Under the pieces are notes generated by a model that did not search any database, was not told the DNA's origin, and saw nothing but the letters and a program-made list of their open reading frames with translations. Source: Hyphomicrobiales bacterium (GTDB taxonomy: Bacteria > Pseudomonadota > Alphaproteobacteria > Rhizobiales > NORP267). From it: a stretch of DNA of 64,000 nt. The DNA lies in NCBI GenBank assembly GCA_021775875.1, contig JAJFHA010000020.1, forward strand, positions 275,544-339,543. The letters run 5' to 3'. How positions within the stretch are numbered: position 1 is the stretch's first letter; each line of letters begins with the position of its first letter. Positions 51,943 through 60,421 of the stretch are shown here, piece after piece. The position numbers and the translations under genes are program-made.

Positions 51943-53264
51943 TGTCCCATGAAATGATCGCCCTCTTCATGTTCTCCATGATGATGATCCTGTTATTTAC
52001 CGGCCAGCGTGTCTTTGGAGCCATCGGCGCGGTTGGCGCGATTTCAGCTATTTTGCTGTGGGGCACAGGCGGTGCCGATATCGGCTTTTCTGCAGCGGTC
52101 AAACTAATGAATTGGTATCCGCTGCTTACATTGCCGCTGTTCATTTTGATGGGCTATGTGCTGTCTGAATCCAAAATCGCCGACGACCTCTACAAAATGT
52201 TTCATGTCTGGATGGGGCCAATCCATGGCGGATTGGCGATCGGTACAATTCTATTGATGGTGCTGGTCTCGGCCATGAACGGCCTCTCGGTTGCCGGTAT
52301 GGCGATCGGGGCCACGATTGCCCTACCGGAATTGCTGCGCCGCGGCTACGACAAGGTAATGGTTACCGGCGTAATCCAGGCGGGATCGTCGCTTGGAATC
52401 CTGGTGCCGCCATCCGTGGTGCTTGTGCTGTACGCCATGATCGCCCGCCAGCCGGTTGGCCAATTATGGCTGGCAGGCGTTTTCCCAGGTTTGATGATGG
52501 CGGCCTTGTTCATTTTTTATGTGGCGGTCCGGTGCAGGCTTCAGCCCGAGCTTGGGCCAGTTTTACCACCAGAAGAACGCAATGTCCCGATGGCTGAAAA
52601 GCTCCGGTTGCTGCGCGCCGGTATTTTGCCGATTGGGATTTTCGTTTCCATGATGGTGCCGTTTGTAAACGGCTGGACCAGTCTTGTTGAAAGTTCAGCC
52701 ATCGGCGCAGGCGCGGCGATGCTGGCGGCTACCTTCAAGGGCCGGATGACAAAAATCGTGTTTGAAAATTCAGTCCGCCAGACCCTCGGTATTTCCTGCA
52801 TGTTCATGTGGATCATTCTGGCTGCGCTCGGATTTGGCGCAGTGTTTGACGGCCTCGGCGCTGTAAAAGCAATCGAAGGATTGTTTATCGGTCAATGGGG
52901 ATTGAGCCCGTGGACGATCCTGATCCTGATGCAACTCTCGTTTTTGGTCATGGGTACATTTCTCGATGATACCGCGATGCTGGTCATCGTCGCCCCGCTT
53001 TATGTGCCGCTTGTAGGCGCACTTGGCTTCGATCTGATCTGGTACGGTGTACTTTATACGATCACCACCCAGATCGCTTATATGACCCCGCCCTTTGGCT
53101 ATAATCTGTTTTTAATGCGTGCGATGGCGCCGCCTGAAATTGGGCTGCGCGACATTTACCGCTCGATTGTGCCCTTTGTGGGCGTGATGATCTTCGCCTT
53201 GGCGTTGGTCATGTTGTTTCCTGAAATCGCACTCTGGTTGCCGGACTATGTCTATGCACGATAA
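51942..53264 (+). CDS. dctM: TRAP transporter large permease (DctM)
   Basis: A 440-residue, ~12-helix transport subunit. AGSSLGILVPPSVVLVLYAMIARQ is the family signature, and FLDDTAMLVIVAPLYVPL is the mirrored motif in the second half. Belongs to the Q-M-P operon controlled by the RpiR protein. The sequence is distinct from the other DctM in this window, so the two systems are not recent copies. Confidence 0.9.
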   Translation: MSHEMIALFMFSMMMILLFTGQRVFGAIGAVGAISAILLWGTGGADIGFSAAVKLMNWYPLLTLPLFILMGYVLSESKIADDLYKMFHVWMGPIHGGLAIGTILLMVLVSAMNGLSVAGMAIGATIALPELLRRGYDKVMVTGVIQAGSSLGILVPPSVVLVLYAMIARQPVGQLWLAGVFPGLMMAALFIFYVAVRCRLQPELGPVLPPEERNVPMAEKLRLLRAGILPIGIFVSMMVPFVNGWTSLVESSAIGAGAAMLAATFKGRMTKIVFENSVRQTLGISCMFMWIILAALGFGAVFDGLGAVKAIEGLFIGQWGLSPWTILILMQLSFLVMGTFLDDTAMLVIVAPLYVPLVGALGFDLIWYGVLYTITTQIAYMTPPFGYNLFLMRAMAPPEIGLRDIYRSIVPFVGVMIFALALVMLFPEIALWLPDYVYAR

Positions 53265-53360
53265 AATCAAAAATCCCGGCGGCAAGTGGGAGGCAAGAGC
53301 GCTTATTAGGCGCCCTTTAACTGGGCTAGGCCCGAACGAAGTAAAACAAGGAGAGTTGAA

Positions 53361-54401
53361 ATGACCAATAGACGTGATTTCTTGAAAAAGACAGGGATCG
53401 TGGGCGCAGCCGGCGTCGCTTCGCTGGCGGCACCTGCTGTCCATGCGCAGACTACCATCCGCTGGCGCATGCAGACATATGCTGGCCCGGCTTTGGCCGA
53501 GCATGTAATCAAACCAGCCATCGATTCCTTCAACAAGGTCGCTGGCGACCAGATGCAGATTGAGCTGTTCTTTGCTGACCAGCTGGTGCCGACCGGCGAA
53601 TTGTTCCGCGCCATGCAACGCGGCACCATCGATGCTGTTCAATCAGATGATGACTCAATGGCATCGCCAACCGAAGTCACGGTGTTTGGCGGTTATTTTC
53701 CATTCGCCAGCCGCTATTCTCTCGATGTGCCGGTATTGTTCAATCAATACGGTCTCGGCGAAATCTGGGAAGCTGAATATGCCAAGGTTGGTGTCAAGCA
53801 TCTCTCGGCCGGTGCCTGGGATCCTTGCCATTTCGCCACAAAAGATCCGATCAACAGTCTTGCCGACATGCAAGGCAAGCGCGTCTTCACCTTCCCAACA
53901 GCGGGCCGGTTCCTGACCCAGTTCGGTGTGGTTCCTGTAACCCTGCCGTGGGAAGATATCGAAGTGGCGGTCCAGACCGGCGAACTGGACGGCATTGCCT
54001 GGTCCGGCATCACCGAGGACTACACCGTTGGTTGGGCTGATGTAACCAACTATTTCCTGACCAACAATATCTCCGGTGCCTGGGCAGGTTCGTTCTTCGC
54101 CAATATGGATCGGTATAATGAATTGCCGGCCAATTTGCAGGAATTGCTAAAACTGACCATGGATAGTAGCCATTATTACCGTCAATGGTGGTATTGGGGC
54201 GGCGAAGCCGATTTGCGCGTCAACGGCCCGAAAATGCAACTGACCAGCATTCCCGACGAAGAATGGCAAACGGTTGAAGACGCCGCTGTTGCTTTCTGGG
54301 ATGAAATTGCGGCTGAATCCGAGACCAAGGCCAAGGTTGTGGAAATTTTCAAGACCTACAACGAAACTATGGTCAAGGCGGGCCGACCTTACCGCTACTA
54401 G
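53361..54401 (+). CDS. dctP: TRAP substrate-binding protein with Tat signal
   Basis: A 346-residue periplasmic receptor. The N-terminus MTNRRDFLKKTGIVGAAG is a twin-arginine signal (RRDFLKK), with cleavage near AVHAQ, so it is exported folded. In the mature part FPTAGRFLTQFGVVPVTLPWEDIEVAVQTGELDGIAW covers the ligand-binding Arg and Trp region, similar to 2-oxoacid- or carboxylate-binding TRAP receptors. AGGAGA precedes the ATG. The 96-base gap from dctM holds only a weak GCCC/GGGC hairpin. Confidence 0.87.
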   Translation: MTNRRDFLKKTGIVGAAGVASLAAPAVHAQTTIRWRMQTYAGPALAEHVIKPAIDSFNKVAGDQMQIELFFADQLVPTGELFRAMQRGTIDAVQSDDDSMASPTEVTVFGGYFPFASRYSLDVPVLFNQYGLGEIWEAEYAKVGVKHLSAGAWDPCHFATKDPINSLADMQGKRVFTFPTAGRFLTQFGVVPVTLPWEDIEVAVQTGELDGIAWSGITEDYTVGWADVTNYFLTNNISGAWAGSFFANMDRYNELPANLQELLKLTMDSSHYYRQWWYWGGEADLRVNGPKMQLTSIPDEEWQTVEDAAVAFWDEIAAESETKAKVVEIFKTYNETMVKAGRPYRY

Positions 54402-54434
54402 GAAGTCTGCTTAAATTGAACTATGCAATAAAGA

Positions 54435-54460
54435 CCCTCTCCCGGTGATCCGGGGGAGGG
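54435..54460 (+). terminator. strong hairpin after TRAP operon
   Basis: CCCTCTCCCGG-TGAT-CCGGGGGAGGG makes an 11-bp stem (one T:G) with a 4-base loop. Only AATATTGGTTT follows, so it may act as a partial terminator or mRNA stabiliser between dctP and the GS-like gene rather than a full stop. Confidence 0.55.
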
Positions 54461-54499
54461 AATATTGGTTTCATTTGCTCCAACTATTCAGAATTAGGG

Positions 54500-55876
54500 A
54501 TGGCTGTCATGGCTGGAAAACTGTTGCTTGATGACCTCAAACAGGCCGCGAAAACGGGCGAAATAGATACGGTCCTTGCCGTCATGGTTGATATGCAGGG
54601 TCGCTTGATGGGCAAGCGTTTCCAGATCGAGTTTTTCCTCGATAGTGCAGTTGAAGAAACCCATAGCTGCAATTATCTGCTGGCGACCGACATGGAAATG
54701 AATACGGTTGAGGGGTATAAATCCACTAGCTGGGAAGCGGGTTACGGCGATTATGCCATGCGGCCTGATCTCTCAACACTACGCCGCATCCCCTGGCTCG
54801 AAGGCACCGCTTTGGTGATTTGCGACGTGGTGGATCATCATTCCGGAGCCGATATTTCCCATTCACCCCGGGCGATCCTTAAAAAGCAGATTGCCCGCCT
54901 CGAAGCCCTTGGCATGAAGGCTATGATGGCGTCTGAGCTGGAATTTTTCCTGTTTAAGGAAAGTTACGAAGAAGCGCAGGAACAGGGACACCGCTACCTC
55001 TCGCCAATCAGCGCCTACAACGAAGATTACCACATCTTCCAGACCAGTAAGGAAGAGGGTGTGATGCGCGCAATCCGTACCGGGTTGCAGGGCGCAGATA
55101 TTCCGGTTGAAAACTCAAAAGGCGAAGCCGATGCCGGGCAGGCGGAAATCAATGTGCGCTATACCGATGCCCTGACCATGGCCGACCGCCATTCGATCAT
55201 CAAAAACGGTTGCAAGGAAATTGCCTGGGCCAAGGGCCGTGCCATCAGCTTCATGGCCAAATGGAAGTCCGACGCGGCGGGTAGTTCGAGCCATATCCAC
55301 CAATCGCTCTGGTCCCTGGACGGTGAGCCTTTGTTCTTCGACAAAGGTGCCAAGTACGGCATGTCCGATATGATGCGCCATTATGTTGCCGGTCTGCTCA
55401 AACATGCCGGTGAAATTACACTTTTTCTGGCCCCCAACATTAATTCCTACAAACGCTTCGTTGCAGGCACCTTTGCCCCGACCAAAGCAATCTGGTCGAT
55501 GGATAATCGCACCGCTGGATACCGTGTTTGCGGTGCCGACAGCAAAGCGGTGCGGATCGAATGCCGGGTCGGTGGTGCCGACCTGAACCCCTATCTCGCC
55601 ATGAGCGCTTTACTGGCAGCAGGCATTGATGGAATCGAAAACAAGCTTGAACTGGAAACAGAATTTGTCGGCGACGCCTATGGCGGCAAGGACGCACGGG
55701 AAATCCCGACCACGCTCCGCGACGCAACAACAGCGCTCGACGGCTCCAAAATGCTGCGCGAAGCCCTGGGCGAAGATGTCGTCGACCATTACGTCCACGC
55801 CGCACGCCACGAACAATCAGAATATGATAGCCGGGTAACAGACTGGGAAGTCAGTCGCGGTTTTGAACGGTCTTAA
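54500..55876 (+). CDS. glutamine-synthetase-like gamma-glutamyl-amine ligase
   Basis: A 458-residue member of the GS superfamily. The catalytic ELEFFLF (metal-binding Glu), GEADAGQAEINVRY, SSSHIHQSLW and NINSYKRFVAGTFAPTKAIWS motifs are all present. The family branch (PuuA/GlnA3/GlnA4-like) joins glutamate to an amine other than ammonia, such as a polyamine or ethanolamine, and starts gamma-glutamylated degradation. No adenylylation-loop Tyr of GlnA is evident. Followed by an aldehyde and an alcohol dehydrogenase, which fits that role. Confidence 0.86.
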   Translation: MAVMAGKLLLDDLKQAAKTGEIDTVLAVMVDMQGRLMGKRFQIEFFLDSAVEETHSCNYLLATDMEMNTVEGYKSTSWEAGYGDYAMRPDLSTLRRIPWLEGTALVICDVVDHHSGADISHSPRAILKKQIARLEALGMKAMMASELEFFLFKESYEEAQEQGHRYLSPISAYNEDYHIFQTSKEEGVMRAIRTGLQGADIPVENSKGEADAGQAEINVRYTDALTMADRHSIIKNGCKEIAWAKGRAISFMAKWKSDAAGSSSHIHQSLWSLDGEPLFFDKGAKYGMSDMMRHYVAGLLKHAGEITLFLAPNINSYKRFVAGTFAPTKAIWSMDNRTAGYRVCGADSKAVRIECRVGGADLNPYLAMSALLAAGIDGIENKLELETEFVGDAYGGKDAREIPTTLRDATTALDGSKMLREALGEDVVDHYVHAARHEQSEYDSRVTDWEVSRGFERS

Positions 55877-55894
55877 AAGTTATAAAAGGTACTA

Positions 55895-55923
55895 TTGACA
55901 TAAAAGTAACTATATGTGTTTAT
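55895..55923 (+). promoter_or_regulatory. possible promoter of the toxin-antitoxin pair
   Basis: TTGACA (55895-55900) is followed 17 bases later by GTTTAT (55918-55923). Flanking GGTACT/GGGTACTC and the repeated AAAAGGTACT / AAAAGTAACT are short repeats that an antitoxin could bind. The block is markedly AT-rich compared with its surroundings. Confidence 0.4.
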
Positions 55924-55949
55924 GAGGGGTACTCAAATGGAGAATAGCC

Positions 55950-56348
55950 ATGACCAAATATGAACCCCTCGGAGAATTCCTCTCAAAAACCAACTATAAG
56001 CGCGTTCCTATGACCTTTGAAAATATTGAAAAATTGATCCACGATGTGCTGCCACCGTCCGCACGAAAACACCGTGCATGGTGGAGCAACAATCCAAGTA
56101 ACAGTGTTATTACATTCGCTTGGCTCAATGCGGGGTACAAGACTGCCAATGTTGATATGGCGGATGAAAAAGTCACGTTTATAAAACGCGAGGACAGGGT
56201 ATCGCCCAAGGAAAGACTAGCTGACCCGCTTAAGCGGGTTGGGCGGCATCCAGCTTGGGGAGCGCTTAAAGGGACCACCATTGTTGCTGAAGGTGTGGAC
56301 CTGACGCAACCTGCCGATCCAGATTGGGGCAAAGTCTATGAAGACTAA
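55950..56348 (+). CDS. putative antitoxin with DUF7662-like N-terminal domain
   Basis: A 132-residue two-part protein. Residues 1-80 (YEPLGEFL, MTFENIEKLIHDVLPPSARKHRAWW, AWLNAGYKTANVDMADEKVTFIKR) resemble the DUF7662 domain found alone or fused elsewhere. Residues about 88-132 (RHPAWGALKGTTIVAEGVDLTQPADPDWGKVYED) resemble the toxin-binding tail of VapB-type antitoxins. The usual AbrB/RHH DNA-binding head is absent, so the DUF7662-like part may take that place. Its end overlaps the PIN gene by 11 bases. Confidence 0.7.
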   Translation: MTKYEPLGEFLSKTNYKRVPMTFENIEKLIHDVLPPSARKHRAWWSNNPSNSVITFAWLNAGYKTANVDMADEKVTFIKREDRVSPKERLADPLKRVGRHPAWGALKGTTIVAEGVDLTQPADPDWGKVYED

Positions 56349-56754
56349 CCTTCTAATCGATACCTGCGCGGCAATTTGGATGACAGAAGATGCGCCTTTT
56401 TCTGAAGAAGCTGCAAAGGAAATTGACGAGGCCTATCGAGACGGAAGGCGTACTTTCGTTTCGCCAATGACGGCGTGGGAGAGGGGAATGCTAGATGCCA
56501 AAGGGCGCTTGTCCTCCCCGACATCTCCCCACCGCTGGTTTGATATTTTGCTCACAGAATTGGGCTTTGAACTTGCGGAATTAACCCCCGGGATACTGAT
56601 CGATTCATCGTTCCTTCCTAGCAGTGTAAATTCCGATCCCGTCGACCGTATCCTCATCGCAACCGCCCGGGCTAACGACTTTACCATCGTTACCCGCGAT
56701 CAAAAAATTCTCGATTATGCCGATAAAGGCCATGTTCGAGCCATGGCATGTTGA
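56338..56754 (+). CDS. vapC: PIN-domain toxin (VapC-like)
   Basis: A 138-residue PIN RNase. The acidic Mg-binding residues are Asp8 (IDTCA), Glu48 (AWERG), Asp103 (DPVDRILIATA) and Asp121 (TRD). VapC toxins cleave tRNA or rRNA and are held by a co-translated antitoxin; here the antitoxin frame overlaps by 11 bases. The ALDH GTG follows 12 bases after the stop, so the pair is embedded in a catabolic operon. Confidence 0.85.
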   Translation: MKTNLLIDTCAAIWMTEDAPFSEEAAKEIDEAYRDGRRTFVSPMTAWERGMLDAKGRLSSPTSPHRWFDILLTELGFELAELTPGILIDSSFLPSSVNSDPVDRILIATARANDFTIVTRDQKILDYADKGHVRAMAC

Positions 56755-56765
56755 AGGAATAGTTT

Positions 56766-58148
56766 GTGATTAAAACAATCCAATGCATCTCTCCCATTGA
56801 CGGTTCGGTATATGCTGAGCGCCCGGTTGCGGCATTTGATGATGCGTCCGGAATTGTCGATGCCGCGCGAGACGCCCAACGCGTCTGGGCCACGCGCCCG
56901 CTCGCCGAGCGTATCGAACTGGTCCGCGCCGGGGTCGCCAGAATTGGCGAAATGAACGATGAGATTGTACCCGAACTGGCATGGATGATGGGGCGACCGA
57001 TCCGTTACGGCGGCGAATTTGGCGGGGTCAATGAACGCGCGTCTCATATGGCGGGTATCGCCGAAGAGGCCTTAAAGCCGATTATCGTTGAAGACAGCAA
57101 CAATTTTGAGCGCCGGATCATGCGCGAACCCCACGGTGTCGTATTTGTCGTGGCCCCCTGGAATTACCCCTATATGACGGCAATCAATACCGTCGCTCCG
57201 GCTTTGATCGCAGGTAACTCAGTTATCCTGAAACACGCCACCCAGACCCTGCTTGCTGGTGAGCGCATGGTGCGGGCGTTTATTGAAGCCGGGTTGCCGG
57301 AAGGTTTGTTTGCCAATCTGTTCCTGGATCATCAAACCACCGAAGACCTGATCGCGGCCAAAAAATTCGACTTTATAAATTTCACCGGATCGGTCGGCGG
57401 CGGACGCGCCATGGAGCGGGCGGCAGCCGGGACCTTTACCGGCATTGGCCTAGAACTCGGTGGCAAGGACCCGGGTTACGTCATGGACGATGCTGATCTT
57501 GATGCTGCTGTGGATACCCTGATTGATGGGGCAATGTTTAATTCCGGCCAATGTTGTTGCGGGATTGAGCGGATTTATGTGTGTGCGGAACTTTACGACG
57601 AGTTTGTCGAGAAAGCGGTGGCGATTGTATCCAAATATGTGTTGGGGAATCCTCTCGAAAAACCCACTACATTGGGACCAATGGCGAATATCAGATTTGC
57701 CGCTGAAGTACGGGCACAAACCGCTGAAGCACTCGCAGACGGTGCCGCACCCATGTTAGATATCGCGCTCTTTCCGGCGGACGATGGCGGTGCTTATCTC
57801 GCGCCACAAATTCTGACCAACGTCACCCACAAGATGCGGGTGATGCGGGACGAGAGTTTTGGCCCTGTGGTTGGCATCATGAAGGTATCTTCAGACGAAG
57901 AAGCGATTGCCCTCATGAATGACAGCGATTTCGGTTTGACCGCCTCGCTCTGGACCAAAGACCCGGCGCGCGCTGCTCAAATAGGCGGAAAAATCGAGAC
58001 CGGGACCATTTTCATGAACCGGGCAGATTATCTTGATCCGGGCCTTTGCTGGACCGGACGCAAGGATACCGGTCGTGGCGGAGCGCTTTCTGTCATTGGG
58101 TTCCAAAACCTCACCCGCCCGAAATCATATCATCTCAAGAAGGCCTGA
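56766..58148 (+). CDS. NAD(P)-dependent aldehyde dehydrogenase
   Basis: A 460-residue ALDH-superfamily enzyme. Catalytic Asn133 (PWNYP), general-base Glu230 (LELGGKDP) and nucleophile Cys264 within NSGQCCCGIERI are present. Start is GTG (IKTIQCISPIDGSV). Length and PWNYPYMTAINTV are nearest to succinate-semialdehyde/lactaldehyde-type ALDHs. By neighbourhood it likely oxidises a gamma-glutamyl amino-aldehyde made by the next gene. The operon reads GS-like, TA pair, ALDH, ADH. Confidence 0.88.
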   Translation: MIKTIQCISPIDGSVYAERPVAAFDDASGIVDAARDAQRVWATRPLAERIELVRAGVARIGEMNDEIVPELAWMMGRPIRYGGEFGGVNERASHMAGIAEEALKPIIVEDSNNFERRIMREPHGVVFVVAPWNYPYMTAINTVAPALIAGNSVILKHATQTLLAGERMVRAFIEAGLPEGLFANLFLDHQTTEDLIAAKKFDFINFTGSVGGGRAMERAAAGTFTGIGLELGGKDPGYVMDDADLDAAVDTLIDGAMFNSGQCCCGIERIYVCAELYDEFVEKAVAIVSKYVLGNPLEKPTTLGPMANIRFAAEVRAQTAEALADGAAPMLDIALFPADDGGAYLAPQILTNVTHKMRVMRDESFGPVVGIMKVSSDEEAIALMNDSDFGLTASLWTKDPARAAQIGGKIETGTIFMNRADYLDPGLCWTGRKDTGRGGALSVIGFQNLTRPKSYHLKKA

Positions 58149-58153
58149 CTGCC

Positions 58154-59299
58154 ATGAAGTTGACCGCCAACTGGAGCTATCCCACATCAATCAGGTTCGG
58201 GGCCAGACGGATTACAGAACTTGCCGATGCTTGCAGGTCTTTGGGCATGAAGCGCCCGCTGCTGGTGACCGACAGGGGCCTTGCGGATTTGCCGGTGACC
58301 CATACCGCGCTCGATATTCTGGACGTCAACGGCCTTGGCCGGGCGATATTTTCTGAAGTCGACCCAAACCCGGATGAGACAAATCTTGCCGCTGGCGTTG
58401 CAGCGCTAAACGCCGGAGACCATGACGGCGTTATCGCCTTTGGCGGCGGTTCTGGCCTTGACCTCGGCAAGCTCGTTGCCTTCATGGCAGGGCAAACCCG
58501 CCCGGTATGGGATTTCGAAGATGTTGGAGACTGGTGGACCCGTGCCGATGCCGATGCGATTTTGCCGATTGTCGCGGTGCCAACAACCGCCGGGACAGGA
58601 TCAGAAGTTGGCCGGGCAGGCGTCATCACCAATTCCGAAACCCATGTGAAGAAAATCATCTTTCACCCGAAAATTTTGCCTGGCATCGTCATCTGCGATC
58701 CGGAGCTGACGGTTGGTATGCCGCCGGTCATCACGGTCGGCACCGGCATGGATGCGTTTGTCCATTGTCTGGAAGCCTATTCGTCTCCGCATTATCATCC
58801 CATGAGCCAGGGCATCGCTCTCGAAGGTATGCGACTGGTAAAGGAAAATCTGCCCAAAGTGGTCGCTGACGCAAACGACATCGAAGCCCGCGGTCACATG
58901 ATGAGCGCCGCTGCCATGGGCGCAACTGCATTCCAAAAAGGGTTGGGCGCGATGCACGCTTTGTCCCACCCGGTCGGGGCACTTTACAATACGCACCACG
59001 GTATGACCAACGCCATCGTGATCCCACCAGTATTGCGGTTCAACCGTCCGGCGATTGAATCCCGGATCAATAATGTTGCAGATTATCTGGGAATTGAAGG
59101 CGGTTACGGTGGTTTTCTTGATTATATCATGAAGCTAAGAGCTGATCTCGGCGTACCGGATCGATTGCGTGATCTTGGCGTTGACACCGACCGGATCGAC
59201 GATCTGGCGGCGATGGCAGTCGAAGATCCAAGCGCTGGCGGCAACCCGGTAGAGCTTACTCTGGATGCCGCCAAACGCTTGTATGAAGAAGTGATCTGA
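58154..59299 (+). CDS. iron-containing alcohol dehydrogenase
   Basis: Group III (Fe/metal-dependent) alcohol dehydrogenase of about 381 residues. NAD-site GGGSGLDLGK, the metal region GTGMDAFVHCLEAY and the pair of His in GAMHALSHPVGALYNTHHG are clear. The frame is open 36 codons upstream inside the ALDH gene, but the ATG at 58154 (MKLTANWSYPTSIRFG) is the family start. Its likely job is oxidising the hydroxyl of a gamma-glutamyl amino-alcohol to the aldehyde. Convergent with the nitronate monooxygenase gene. Confidence 0.88.
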   Translation: MKLTANWSYPTSIRFGARRITELADACRSLGMKRPLLVTDRGLADLPVTHTALDILDVNGLGRAIFSEVDPNPDETNLAAGVAALNAGDHDGVIAFGGGSGLDLGKLVAFMAGQTRPVWDFEDVGDWWTRADADAILPIVAVPTTAGTGSEVGRAGVITNSETHVKKIIFHPKILPGIVICDPELTVGMPPVITVGTGMDAFVHCLEAYSSPHYHPMSQGIALEGMRLVKENLPKVVADANDIEARGHMMSAAAMGATAFQKGLGAMHALSHPVGALYNTHHGMTNAIVIPPVLRFNRPAIESRINNVADYLGIEGGYGGFLDYIMKLRADLGVPDRLRDLGVDTDRIDDLAAMAVEDPSAGGNPVELTLDAAKRLYEEVI

Positions 59300-59303
59300 A
59301 ACC

Positions 59304-60281
59304 TTACGCCGCTCGGAAACCAGCCAGTCGCTCGCTGATCAATTGATCGGCCTCAATCATGATCCGGTCGATCAATTCTTTGCATGTGGGTGTGTCGTTG
59401 ATTAGTCCGGCGACCATGCCACAACTCCATGCGCCGGCATCCATATCGCCGTCCATCATGACCTTTGGATAGACGCCAGCGACCAGTTCCATAATGTCGT
59501 CGATGACGATATCAGCGCCCTTTTCTTTTTCGATTTCCATGACCCGCTCGACCGCCGGGCTGTTCATCACCCGCTCGGTATTGCGCAAACCCCGCATGAC
59601 GAGCCGGGTATCGAGTTCAGACGCTGCAACAATTGCGGCCTTCACATTGTCATGAACCGGCGCCTCGCGGGTCGCGATGAACCGGGTGCCCATATTCATG
59701 CCATCTGCGCCAAGTGCCAATGCCGCCACCAGGCTGCGACCGTCGGCCATGCCCCCGGAAGCCACAAACGGAATTTTCAATTCTTCGGCAGCCCGCGGCA
59801 ACAGGATCATATTCGGGATATCGTCCTCGCCCGGATGTCCGCCACATTCAAACCCATCCACACTGACCGCATCACAGCCAATGGCTTCGGCTTTCAGGGA
59901 ATGGCGTACGGACGTACATTTATGAATGACCTTGATCCCGGCATCCTTGAGAATCGGCATAAACTGTTCCGGGTTGCGCCCGGCCGTTTCAACAATTTTT
60001 ACGCCGCCCTGAATGATCGCGTCGATATATTCCGGATATGGCGGCGTGGTGAAGCTCGGCAGGAAGGTGATGTTGACCCCAATCGGCTTGTCAGTCATCT
60101 CCTTGCATTTGGCAATTTCCGTGCTGAGTTTCTCCGGCGTTCCCTGTGTCAGCGCCGTAATGATGCCGAGACCACCCGCATTGGAAACCGCTGCCGCAAG
60201 TTCGGCAAAGCCCACATAATGCATCCCACCCTGGATAATCGGGTGCTCGATACCAAACAATTCGGTGATCCGTGTTTTCAT
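59304..60281 (-). CDS. nitronate monooxygenase (NPD family)
   Basis: A 325-residue FMN TIM barrel. IEHPIIQGGMHYVGFAELAAAVSNAGGLGII is the classic N-terminus; GFECGGHPGE and VASGGMADGRSLVAALALGADGMNMGTRF form the FMN phosphate site. Members oxidise alkyl nitronates (e.g. propionate-3-nitronate) with O2. The ECGGHPGE motif is of the bacterial class I type, though some relatives are enoyl reductases. Stands alone. Confidence 0.86.
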   Translation of the reverse strand: MKTRITELFGIEHPIIQGGMHYVGFAELAAAVSNAGGLGIITALTQGTPEKLSTEIAKCKEMTDKPIGVNITFLPSFTTPPYPEYIDAIIQGGVKIVETAGRNPEQFMPILKDAGIKVIHKCTSVRHSLKAEAIGCDAVSVDGFECGGHPGEDDIPNMILLPRAAEELKIPFVASGGMADGRSLVAALALGADGMNMGTRFIATREAPVHDNVKAAIVAASELDTRLVMRGLRNTERVMNSPAVERVMEIEKEKGADIVIDDIMELVAGVYPKVMMDGDMDAGAWSCGMVAGLINDTPTCKELIDRIMIEADQLISERLAGFRAA

Positions 60282-60421
60282 GAAATGGTTCCTGTTTTGA
60301 TGGAAAAGTCCGGATTTCAGGGAGGAATTGTACGTAACCAGCCTGAAACTTCATATTTCCCTGAATTTATACTATGCTATCTTCCGACAGGTTATCGCTG
60401 AAAATTATCGTGTGCAGTAAA

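Noticed and set aside
53265-53360. Terminator between dctM and dctP
   Set aside because: Only a 4-bp GCCC/GGGC stem without a T-run was found, too weak to call.
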